NCBI GenBank assembly: GCA_958454405.1
Contig: CAUEBO010000032.1
Coordinates: 1-31,414 of the forward strand
DNA: 31,414 bases
Direction: 5' to 3'
Source: an uncultured Eggerthellaceae bacterium
GTDB taxonomy: Bacteria; Actinomycetota; Coriobacteriia; Coriobacteriales; Eggerthellaceae
Both the position numbers and the translations under genes were made by a program. Positions 7,193-14,086 of the stretch are shown here, piece by piece (within the stretch, counting starts at the first letter, position 1; every line of letters starts with the position of its first letter). The notes under the pieces are model-generated. The model did no database searches. It was not told the DNA's origin and saw nothing but the letters and a program-made list of their open reading frames with translations.

Positions 7193-8395
7193 TTACGCCT
7201 CCAAGCGCTTCGCGATGGCCAGGATGAAATCGCGCGTGCTGAGCTTGACGGGGTTCGGCAGCGTGGTGATGAGCGCGAGGTCGCCCGTCATCTCGCCGGC
7301 CTCGATGGTTTCGAGCGTGGCCTTCTCCAAGCGGTCGGCGAACGCCACGAGGTCGTCCAGGCCGTCCAGCTCGCCGCGCTTGCGCAGCGCGCCCGTCCAC
7401 GCGAAGATGGTGGCCACCGAGTTCGTGGACGTCTCCTCGCCGGCGAGGTGCTTGTAGTAGTGGCGCTGCACCGTGCCGTGCGCGGCCTCGTACTCGTAAT
7501 AGCCCTGGGGGCTCACCAGCACCGACGTCATCATGGCGAGCGACCCGAACGCGCTCGAAACCATGTCGCTCATCACGTCGCCGTCGTAGTTCTTGCACGC
7601 CCAGATGAAGCCGCCGTCGGCCTTCATCACGCGCGCCACGGCGTCGTCGATGAGCGTGTAGAAGTACTCGATGCCGGCTTCCTCGAAGCGCGCGGCGTAC
7701 TCGGCGTCGTAGATCTCCTGGAAGACGTCCTTGAAGCGGTGGTCGTACTTCTTCGAGATGGTGTCCTTCGTGGCGAACCAGATGTCCTGGCCCTGGTCGA
7801 GCGCGTACTCGAAGCAGCTGCGTGCGAAGCTGGCGATGGACGCATCGAGGTTGTGCATGCCCTGGGCCACGCCGGGGCCGTCGAATTCGTGCACGAGCTC
7901 GCGAGTCTCGGTGCCGTCGGCGGCGGTGTACACCAGCTCCACCGTGCCGGGGCCGGGTATGCGCATCTCGGTGTTCTTGTACACGTCGCCGTAGGCGTGG
8001 CGGGCGATGGTGATGGGCTTCGTCCAGTTGCGCACGCACGGCTCGATGCTCGCAACCGTGATGGGCGTGCGGAACACCGTGCCGTCCAGGATGGCGCGGA
8101 TGGTGCCGTTGGGGCTCTTCCACATCTGCTTGAGGTCGTACTCGTCCATGCGCGCGGCGTTCGGCGTGATGGTGGCGCACTTCACGGCCACGCCCAGGCG
8201 CTTCGTGGCCTCGGCGGAGTCAACCGTCACCTGGTCGTCGGTGGCGTTGCGGTGCTCGAGCCCTAAGTCGTAGTACTCGGTTTTCAGATCGATGTGCGGC
8301 TGGAGCAGCTCGTCTTTGATCATCTGCCAGATGATGCGCGTCATCTCGTCGCCGTCCATCTCCACCAGCGGCGTGGTCATCTGAATTTTCGCCAT
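7193..8395 (-). CDS. icd: NADP-dependent isocitrate dehydrogenase
   Basis: 400 aa. Oxidatively decarboxylates isocitrate to 2-oxoglutarate with NADP, supplying NADPH and the carbon skeleton for glutamate. It belongs to the eukaryotic-type homodimeric subfamily of about 400-410 aa. The substrate motif SPNGTIR is at 94-100, the metal-binding acidic region contains YTLIDDAVARVMK, and the coenzyme region reads AAHGTVQRHY. The start is the ATG at 8395 (MAKIQMTTPLVEMDGD), because GAAAGG at 8402-8407 leaves a 6-nt spacer. The in-frame TTG at 8401 directly abuts that site and cannot be the start. It stands alone; the next genes upstream and downstream are 184 and 239 bp away. Confidence 0.96.
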   Translation of the reverse strand: MAKIQMTTPLVEMDGDEMTRIIWQMIKDELLQPHIDLKTEYYDLGLEHRNATDDQVTVDSAEATKRLGVAVKCATITPNAARMDEYDLKQMWKSPNGTIRAILDGTVFRTPITVASIEPCVRNWTKPITIARHAYGDVYKNTEMRIPGPGTVELVYTAADGTETRELVHEFDGPGVAQGMHNLDASIASFARSCFEYALDQGQDIWFATKDTISKKYDHRFKDVFQEIYDAEYAARFEEAGIEYFYTLIDDAVARVMKADGGFIWACKNYDGDVMSDMVSSAFGSLAMMTSVLVSPQGYYEYEAAHGTVQRHYYKHLAGEETSTNSVATIFAWTGALRKRGELDGLDDLVAFADRLEKATLETIEAGEMTGDLALITTLPNPVKLSTRDFILAIAKRLEA

Positions 8396-8401
8396 CGTCA
8401 A

Positions 8402-8407
8402 CCTTTC
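8402..8407 (-). promoter_or_regulatory. Ribosome site that decides the icd start
   Basis: GAAAGG on the minus strand is spaced 6 nt from the ATG at 8395 and 0 nt from the in-frame TTG at 8401, so the ATG is the start. A possible -10 (TATCAT, minus strand) lies at 8473-8478 without a convincing -35. Confidence 0.7.
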
Positions 8408-8579
8408 GTCCCTATGCGGCCGGCCCCGCGCAAATGAAACGCGCCGGCATGCCCGTTTTCATGTACCGGACCATGATAGCGTTGGAACTCGCCGATGCGA
8501 CCCGGAAATGAGGCGAGACAGAGGATCGCTCCGCAATCGGAAGCCGCCCTCCGCCCCGCCCGTGCAAGCCCCGCAGCCG

Positions 8580-9848
8580 TCAGGCCTTCCTCGCGCGCTT
8601 CTTTCGGAAGCCGAGCGCCGCCAGCACGAAGAACAGCGCGATGAATCCCCATACCACGGCCAAGTCCGGCCAGACGCTGGCGAAGTCCGCGCCCCGCAGC
8701 ATGATGGCGCGCAGCGCGTCCACGCCGTACGTGACCGGCAGGCACTGCCCCAGCACCTGCAGCCACTCCGGCGCGCTGGACAGATCGAACAGGCCCGACA
8801 GCAGTATCTGCGGCACCACGAACAGCAGCATGAGCTGGATGACTTGGAAGGCGTTGCTGGCCAGCCCCGACACCAGCAGGCCCAGCGTCACCGACACGAG
8901 CGCCATCGACACCGCCGCCACCACCACGAGCGCCAGGTTGCCCTCGTTGGGAAATCCGATGAACCCGAGCGCGACGACCAGGATCACGGCAGACTGGACG
9001 AGCGCGAGCGCCCCGAAGCCCAGCGAGTAGCCGCCCAGTATCTGCGCAGGCTTCACCGGCGTGGCGAGGAACCGCGCCATGGTGCCGGCGCTGCGCTCGT
9101 TCACCAGCGACATGCCGCTGGTGAGGAACGTGAACGCGAACAGGAATATGCCGATGAACACCGGCCCGTAGAAGTCGAACATCTTCCAGTCCTCGTTGCC
9201 GTGGAGATACGTCGTCTCAACGTCCTGCACCGGCAAGTACGACGAGGGGTCGATGGAGAAGTCGTCGACGGAGACGACGTTCTCCGTCGAGCCGTCCAGG
9301 GCATCCTGCAACGATGCCGGCAGCGAGGCCAGCGCGCCAGGAGGAAGCGAGAGCATCACCTGCTCGATGGCGTCGCGCATCTCCTCCTGCTTGGCCTCGG
9401 CGTCCTTTTGGGCCTGCTCGATATCGGCTTTCTTCCGATCGATGTCGGCTTGCATCTGGTCGGATGCGGCGCTTTGCAGGTCGGCCATGGCTGAGGCGGC
9501 CACCGCCGCCACGGCGGCGGTCTTCGTGGAGTCGCTGCCCTCGGCCCATATCTCCAGGGTGGAACCGTCCTTCATGCGCAGCACGGCGTCCACGTCGTCC
9601 GCGCGCAAGAGCCGCTCCGCCTCATCCGCCGGCACGTCCTGAATGCGCGCGTCCTGGTCCTCGAGCGCCTGCTGGTAGGTCGCGGGCAGCGACACCGTGG
9701 CGATGCGCGGCTCGTAGGCGTCGGCGCCCAGCAGCACCGACAGCAGCCACAGCACCACGATGGGGGCCACGAACAGCAGCGCGATGGTGCGCTTGTCGTG
9801 CATGAACTGGGACAGGATGCGGCGCGCCACCGCGAGCGTCTTACGCAT
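8580..9848 (-). CDS. ABC-2 type transporter permease
   Basis: 422 aa. One N-terminal membrane segment (about 21-41), a large extracytoplasmic domain (about 43-230) with a charged coiled-coil stretch rich in Asp/Lys/Glu/Gln near 125-170, then about five more membrane segments ending in a basic tail (FRKKRARKA). This is the layout of YhfN/NatB/DrrB-like exporter permeases. ATG at 9848 has an excellent AAGGAGG site that lies inside the end of the ATPase gene; the two genes overlap by 8 bp, so they are coupled. The pair should form an ATP-driven exporter; the substrate cannot be read from the sequence. Confidence 0.9.
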   Translation of the reverse strand: MRKTLAVARRILSQFMHDKRTIALLFVAPIVVLWLLSVLLGADAYEPRIATVSLPATYQQALEDQDARIQDVPADEAERLLRADDVDAVLRMKDGSTLEIWAEGSDSTKTAAVAAVAASAMADLQSAASDQMQADIDRKKADIEQAQKDAEAKQEEMRDAIEQVMLSLPPGALASLPASLQDALDGSTENVVSVDDFSIDPSSYLPVQDVETTYLHGNEDWKMFDFYGPVFIGIFLFAFTFLTSGMSLVNERSAGTMARFLATPVKPAQILGGYSLGFGALALVQSAVILVVALGFIGFPNEGNLALVVVAAVSMALVSVTLGLLVSGLASNAFQVIQLMLLFVVPQILLSGLFDLSSAPEWLQVLGQCLPVTYGVDALRAIMLRGADFASVWPDLAVVWGFIALFFVLAALGFRKKRARKA

Positions 9849-10632
9849 GGCGGGCCTCCTTCCCCGACGCGGCGCCCTCCAAGGCGAGAAACGCGTCCTC
9901 CAGGTTGTCCGCCCCCGTGCGCCGAAGCACGTCGTGCGGGGACGCGTTGGCTATGATGCGCCCGTCATGCAGCATGGCTATCTCGTCGCAACGCGCGGCC
10001 TCGTCCATGACGTGCGTGGTCACCAGGATGGTCTTGCCGCGCGCGGCCATGGCGTCGAACGCGTCCCAGATGCGGCGGCGATGATCGGGATCCAGGCCCA
10101 CCGTGGGCTCGTCCAGCACGAGCAGCTCCGGATCGTGCAGCAGCGCCACGCCCAGCGACAGCCGGCGCTTCATGCCGCCGGAGAACGCCGAGACCAGCTT
10201 CTTGCGGTCGTCTTCCAGACGTCCGAACGACAGCATCTCGGCAATGCGGGCGTCCAGATCCTTGCCCGCCATCCCGTTCATGGCGCCGAAGAACCGCAGG
10301 TTCTCCTCCGCCGTGATGTCGTCGTACAGGGCGTCTTCCTGCGGCATGTAGCCGATGCGCTCGCGTGCGGCAGGAAACGGAGCCGCCTCGCCCATGACCA
10401 GGACCTCCCCCGAAACGGGCACCGCAATGCCCATGACCAGGTTCACCATGGTGGTCTTGCCGCACCCCGAGGGGCCCAGCAAACACAGGATGCGCCCGCG
10501 CGGCACGGCCAGATTCACGTGGTCCAGCACCACGCGCCGACCGTCGGAGAAGGGGGTCTTCCTGCCGAAGCTCTGCACGGCGTCCCTGAATTCGACGACT
10601 GGGCGCGTCAAGCCGCTCTGCGATGGTCCCAT
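9841..10632 (-). CDS. ABC transporter ATP-binding protein
   Basis: 263 aa, a full ABC ATPase: Walker A GPSGCGKT at 53-60, Q-loop Gln98, signature FSGGMKRR at 150-157, Walker B LLVLDEP at 170-176, H-loop His207. It powers the permease encoded immediately downstream (8-bp overlap) and perhaps also the permease-like protein at 11013-12374. The start chosen is the ATG at 10632 (MGPSQSGL), with GGAAAGG at 10642-10648. The open frame runs on to 11412 but crosses the hairpins at 10870-10974, so the extension is not coding. A TTG three codons upstream is a poorer start, since the ribosome site would abut it. Confidence 0.93.
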   Translation of the reverse strand: MGPSQSGLTRPVVEFRDAVQSFGRKTPFSDGRRVVLDHVNLAVPRGRILCLLGPSGCGKTTMVNLVMGIAVPVSGEVLVMGEAAPFPAARERIGYMPQEDALYDDITAEENLRFFGAMNGMAGKDLDARIAEMLSFGRLEDDRKKLVSAFSGGMKRRLSLGVALLHDPELLVLDEPTVGLDPDHRRRIWDAFDAMAARGKTILVTTHVMDEAARCDEIAMLHDGRIIANASPHDVLRRTGADNLEDAFLALEGAASGKEARHA

Positions 10633-10869
10633 CGTTTCCAACCTTTCCTTCAAACCAGCGGATCGTCTGAAGCGCGGCCCTCGCGACGCGACGCGCCCGT
10701 CCGGTTTCGGGTACCGTTCCATGATTGGCCTTGTCGGCCCGGAAGTCCAGCGGAAATCCGCGAACGTGGACGCGCCGTCCCATGAAAGCAACCGGCAGGT
10801 AGCCCGCATCGCAACGTCCGGCCGCTCGATTCGGCTGCGCTGGCCGTCGCGCAGCGGGCGGGGACCTAC

Positions 10870-10903
10870 GGTGCCGTCTTCCTCGGTCGAGGATGACGGC
10901 ACC
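10870..10903. promoter_or_regulatory. Leader hairpin upstream of the ABC ATPase
   Basis: GGTGCCGTC (10870-10878) pairs with 10895-10903, then after one T-T mismatch TCCTC (10880-10884) pairs with GAGGA (10889-10893) around a 4-nt loop. The 14 pairs make it very stable. It has no U-run, and lies 238 bp before the ATPase start. Confidence 0.5.
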
Positions 10904-10938
10904 ATCCCCCATTCATGCAGAAGAAGGCAAACGAACGG

Positions 10939-10974
10939 AGAGCGGCTGGAAACCACCTGTGATTTCCAGCCGCT
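10939..10974 (-). terminator. Intrinsic terminator of the 11013-12374 gene
   Basis: A perfect 13-bp stem (10939-10951 with 10962-10974, GAGCGGCTGGAAA) and a 10-nt loop lie 39 nt past the stop. The minus-strand transcript continues into a T-rich stretch (TCTCCGTTCGTTTGCCTTC). Confidence 0.75.
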
Positions 10975-11012
10975 CCGAGAAAACGTCCAACCCGATCCGA
11001 TGCCGAAGCTCC

Positions 11013-12374
11013 CTACGAAGCGGCGACCTCCTTCTTGCCCGGCATGAGCGCTGCGATGCCCGCCAGCACGGCGCCGACCGCGCCGACGATCGCGAGAGGA
11101 GCGCTGCCCACGTTCCAGGCGCCGGCATCCAGGTACATGACGGCCCGCATTCCCTCGCCGATGAAGCGCTGAGGAGCCCACGGGTACACCCAATCCTGCC
11201 AGAACGCCGGCAGCGCCTCGAAGGGCAGCACGCCCGTCATCATGCCGCAGGTGAAGCATGCGACCGCGAGCAGCGCGCCGAGAACGATCGAGATGTTGAA
11301 CGCGCCCAGGAACAGCAGCATCACGCAGAAGCTGGCGAACCACATGTACAGCACGACGTTGGCCATGGGAACCTCGATGCCCGCGATCCACAGCAGCATG
11401 CAGTACACGCATAGGCTCGCGATGAGCGAAGCCACGGCGGCGTAGACAACCTGCATGCCGATGGACTTCCAGCGCTCGGCGCTCGTCGCACCGGGATTTT
11501 TCTTGAACACGCGGCTCAAGATGAGCCCGGTCACCATCGAGATCATGAACAAGGGCATGATGGAGAGCTGAAGCGACATCATACCCGCCATGGGATTCGC
11601 GGCGGCGGCATCATCGGACGAAGCGGCTTCGCCCGTGTGAATCATTTCGGTCTCCACGTCGACGCCCAGCTGTTGGAACATCGAGGCGATGTTCGCCTCC
11701 ATCTGGCTTGCAACGAGCGGGCTCTTCGCCTTGTCGATGATCACCTTGAGCGCAGGAGCCACTGCCTCCTCGGCTTCAGTCGCATCCTCGGACTGACCAG
11801 CGGCCAGGTCGCCCGCAGCCACATCTCCGCCCGCCGCTGCGGCCATGGCGGCCGCCTGATCCTGCGAACCGGCCTGCCCCGCGGCGGCCATCGCCGCTGA
11901 CTGGTCGCCCATCGCCGCATCGCCGCCCGCCGCTGCGGCCTGGGCCTGCGCGGCGGCCTGCGCCTGAGCGGCCATCAGGGCCTGGGCCTGCGCCATCATC
12001 GCCTGCGTTTCCGCCTGTTTCGCCGCCACCTGCTTTTCGCTGAAATCGGCGGGAACGATCAGTGCACCGTAGAACTCGCCGTTCTCAAGCGCCTCGTCCA
12101 GCTCCTCCTGGCTGCCCACCTGCGTCCACGCGATAGGAGAATCTTCCCCATCCTCCGACTCCGCAGCCGAGGAGATGTTCTCGACGATCGTATCGCCAGC
12201 GTTCACGGTTCCCTGGGGGGTCTCCACGCCCTCGTCGAGCGAGAGCACGGCGAACGGCAACCCCTTCATCTCCATGTTGGCCATGGGGTAAAACATGAGC
12301 GACATGACGCATGCCACCAGAACGCCTATCAACAGCGGCGCCACGTACTTTCTCTTCCCGAGTCTGTCGAACAT
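11013..12374 (-). CDS. ABC-2/YhgE-type membrane exporter protein with Ala/Gln/Met-rich domain
   Basis: 453 aa. One N-terminal membrane helix (about 12-31), an extracytoplasmic region to about 265, then about five helices, matching ABC-2/YhgE permeases. The extracytoplasmic region contains a low-complexity run (about 118-205) dominated by Ala with Gln, Met and Gly (MAAQAQAAAQAQAAAAGG and similar), likely helical or coiled coil. It carries no ATPase and may use the ATPase encoded at 9841-10632. ATG 12374 has a near-ideal AAAGGAGG site. A divergent TetR gene starts 140 bp away, with a palindrome in the promoter spacer, so TetR repression is likely. Confidence 0.85.
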   Translation of the reverse strand: MFDRLGKRKYVAPLLIGVLVACVMSLMFYPMANMEMKGLPFAVLSLDEGVETPQGTVNAGDTIVENISSAAESEDGEDSPIAWTQVGSQEELDEALENGEFYGALIVPADFSEKQVAAKQAETQAMMAQAQALMAAQAQAAAQAQAAAAGGDAAMGDQSAAMAAAGQAGSQDQAAAMAAAAGGDVAAGDLAAGQSEDATEAEEAVAPALKVIIDKAKSPLVASQMEANIASMFQQLGVDVETEMIHTGEAASSDDAAAANPMAGMMSLQLSIMPLFMISMVTGLILSRVFKKNPGATSAERWKSIGMQVVYAAVASLIASLCVYCMLLWIAGIEVPMANVVLYMWFASFCVMLLFLGAFNISIVLGALLAVACFTCGMMTGVLPFEALPAFWQDWVYPWAPQRFIGEGMRAVMYLDAGAWNVGSAPLAIVGAVGAVLAGIAALMPGKKEVAAS

Positions 12375-12445
12375 CGGGAGCCTCCTTTCCAGTATGCCGA
12401 CGGGCTCTTGACCGGCCCTTCGTCATCGCTTATCCTTAAGAGGCC

Positions 12446-12474
12446 ATTTTATTGGTCGTTATGACTAATATAAA
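12446..12474 (-). promoter_or_regulatory. Promoter of the exporter gene with a TetR-like operator in the spacer
   Basis: On the minus strand, -35 TTTATA (12469-12474), a 17-bp spacer and -10 TAAAAT (12446-12451). The spacer is almost filled by the inverted repeat ATTGGTC-GTTAT-GACTAAT (12451-12469, 6 of 7 pairs). It is AT-rich within GC-rich DNA and placed between divergent tetR and exporter genes, so it is the natural operator for that TetR. Confidence 0.55.
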
Positions 12475-12514
12475 TAGCGAGTATTGTTCTGCGCGTCTAG
12501 TTTAGAGGTGAGAG

Positions 12515-13159
12515 ATGCCGCGCCCACGCAAAGACCAGGAAGGGCCCAGCGCCGTCGAGCGCATGGAGGAGGCGTTCTGGGAGGCCCTCGCCGAGAAACC
12601 CTACGCCAAGATCACCGTCGGCGAGATAGCCCAACGGGCGCACGTTAACAAGAACGCGTTCTACTACCACTTCGACGGATTGCAATCCTTGGCTGAACAG
12701 GCGCTCGACCACATGCTCCCCCGGGAGATCGCCCGCATGCTCCTCATGCGCGGCGGGTTGCCCGAAGACATGGACGATGCACAGATACGCGCTCTGGCGA
12801 ACGAGCCCGGCCTCAAGAAGCGTCTGGACCGGGCTCTGCTCGTCGTGGGCAAGCACGGATCGAGCGAACTCGTGTCCACGCTCAAAAGCCTGGTGATGCA
12901 AACCTGGTTCGACCTGTTCAAGGTGGACGAATCGCGTTTGAGCAGCGAAGCCATGGTGGTGGTCAGATTCACTTTGGGCGGCCTGATCGAGGTCATGAGC
13001 GACGAAGCCTGCCATGGAAGCAACGCCAACCCGATACAAACCATCCTCGGCTCGGGCATTGCGGCAACCGCGTCGGCGAAGGTCGTTGAAACGCTGCGGG
13101 CCGCCGCCAACGAGGATCCGCGAAACCAGGCGCCGCCCCTGCAGCCGGAAAGCCTGTAG
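12515..13159 (+). CDS. TetR family transcriptional regulator
   Basis: 214 aa. The DNA-binding helix-turn-helix is at about 33-52 (ITVGEIAQRAHVNKNAFYYHF), with the TetR FYYHF signature at 49-53; the C-terminal ligand domain is poorly conserved. The ATG follows AGAGGTGA closely. It is divergent from the exporter gene at 12374 and probably represses it through the palindrome at 12451-12469. A GTG-started membrane gene follows 4 bp after the stop, so both are likely on one transcript. Helix positions align without gaps with the two other TetR proteins in this window (18595 and 19933), but it lacks their shared VLCPDGS motif. Confidence 0.92.
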   Translation: MPRPRKDQEGPSAVERMEEAFWEALAEKPYAKITVGEIAQRAHVNKNAFYYHFDGLQSLAEQALDHMLPREIARMLLMRGGLPEDMDDAQIRALANEPGLKKRLDRALLVVGKHGSSELVSTLKSLVMQTWFDLFKVDESRLSSEAMVVVRFTLGGLIEVMSDEACHGSNANPIQTILGSGIAATASAKVVETLRAAANEDPRNQAPPLQPESL

Positions 13160-13163
13160 CGCC

Positions 13164-13925
13164 GTGGGCGCCTCGCCCGAACAGCGTGCGGAAGGAAGGC
13201 CGTCGTCCTCCCCCTCCTCTTCCGCAGCCGCCAACGTCGAAGCCGCATCCCGGCCCGCGCGCTTCATCCACCCCAGCTTCTACAACCTGTTCTGGATCTT
13301 CATCCTGTGCAGCGTGGGAGGCCTGATCGTCGAGACGGTGGCGAGCTATCCCGTGGACGGCGTGTGGAAGGATCGCGCAGGGCTGGTGTGGGGCCCGTTC
13401 TCGCCCATCTACGGAGCGGGCGGCGTTCTGGTCACCGTCGCCCTCAACCGGCTACGCGATGCGCCGCCCGCTGCGCTGTTCGCAGCTTCCGCGGCCGTGG
13501 GGGGCCTGTTCGAACTGGCGGCCGGCTGGTTCTGGGAAAGCGCGTTCGGCATCGTGGCTTGGAGCTATGCCGACCAGCCCTTCAACATCGGCGGCTACAC
13601 CTGCCTCGGCATCGCGCTCGTATGGGGCCTGGCGGGCCTCGTTTGGATGAAGCTGCTCCTGCCCGTCGTGATGAAGCTGATCAACCTGACCCCTGCGCGC
13701 CTGCGCACGGTCCCCACGGCTCTTCTGGCGGCGTTCGTCGCCGTCGACGTGGCCGTCACGCTGCTCGCCTTCAACTGCTGGTTCGAACGGCAGGCCGGCA
13801 TCATTGCCGACGCGCCCGTGCAAAGGTTCTTCGCCGAGCGCTTCGACGACGGGTTCATGGAGCAGCGCTTCCAGACCATGTCGATCTACCCCGTCCTTGC
13901 TGATCAGAGCAACGGCGGTTCGTGA
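13164..13925 (+). CDS. CmpB-family membrane protein (putative ABC-transporter type IV)
   Basis: 253 aa from the GTG at 13164. The first 35 residues are Ser/Ala-rich and soluble. About five membrane segments follow, from residue 41. The motifs GPFSPIYGAGG (77-87), FELAAGWFWE (116-125) and NIGGYTCLG (141-149) are typical of the PF06541-type family, annotated as putative ABC permeases although no transport activity is established. The start is 4 bp after the tetR stop, with GGAAAG about 11 nt upstream; the open frame extends further upstream inside tetR, which is not used. Linkage to TetR suggests co-regulation with the exporter at 11013-12374. Confidence 0.82.
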   Translation: MGASPEQRAEGRPSSSPSSSAAANVEAASRPARFIHPSFYNLFWIFILCSVGGLIVETVASYPVDGVWKDRAGLVWGPFSPIYGAGGVLVTVALNRLRDAPPAALFAASAAVGGLFELAAGWFWESAFGIVAWSYADQPFNIGGYTCLGIALVWGLAGLVWMKLLLPVVMKLINLTPARLRTVPTALLAAFVAVDVAVTLLAFNCWFERQAGIIADAPVQRFFAERFDDGFMEQRFQTMSIYPVLADQSNGGS

Positions 13926-13954
13926 AGGCAAACGAAACCTTACAATTTGTCTAT

Positions 13955-13982
13955 TTTATTTAAACAGTCCGTTCAATATAAT
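13955..13982 (+). promoter_or_regulatory. Promoter of the giant activase gene
   Basis: A perfect -10 TATAAT at 13977-13982 in an AT-rich island; the -35 is weak (TTTATT 13955-13960, 16-bp spacer). The short repeat AAC-AGTCC-GTT (13963-13973) lies within the spacer and could be an operator. The transcript would begin near 13989 with a leader of about 98 nt. Confidence 0.55.
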
Positions 13983-14086
13983 GGAGCAGAGGGGTGTCCA
14001 AGCGATGACGTCCAGCTGCTCTCCGCACCGCGCACGGAGCCGATCGGCGGCTGCAACCCCACGTCCATCGCAGGGGAGGAGCTGCT

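Larger units (their letters stand above)
10633..11012. other. Intergenic leader between two ABC permease units
   Basis: 380 bp without a supported gene. It contains a terminator at 10939-10974 for the upstream minus-strand gene, a second hairpin at 10870-10903, and a weak promoter-like pair on the minus strand (TGGACT then AATCAT, 17-bp spacer, about 10712-10740). The ATPase-permease pair therefore probably has its own transcript with a leader. Confidence 0.6.

Noticed and set aside
6954..8180. Upstream extension of the Rieske oxidoreductase frame into icd
   Set aside because: It would run antisense-like through icd in another frame and across strong hairpins; the ATG at 6953 has a proper ribosome site.
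8396..8401. TTG start for icd
   Set aside because: The ribosome site directly abuts it; the ATG at 8395 has correct spacing.
10633..11412. Extension of the ABC ATPase frame upstream
   Set aside because: It overlaps the 3' part of the permease-like gene and crosses a terminator; ABC ATPases of this type are about 260 aa.
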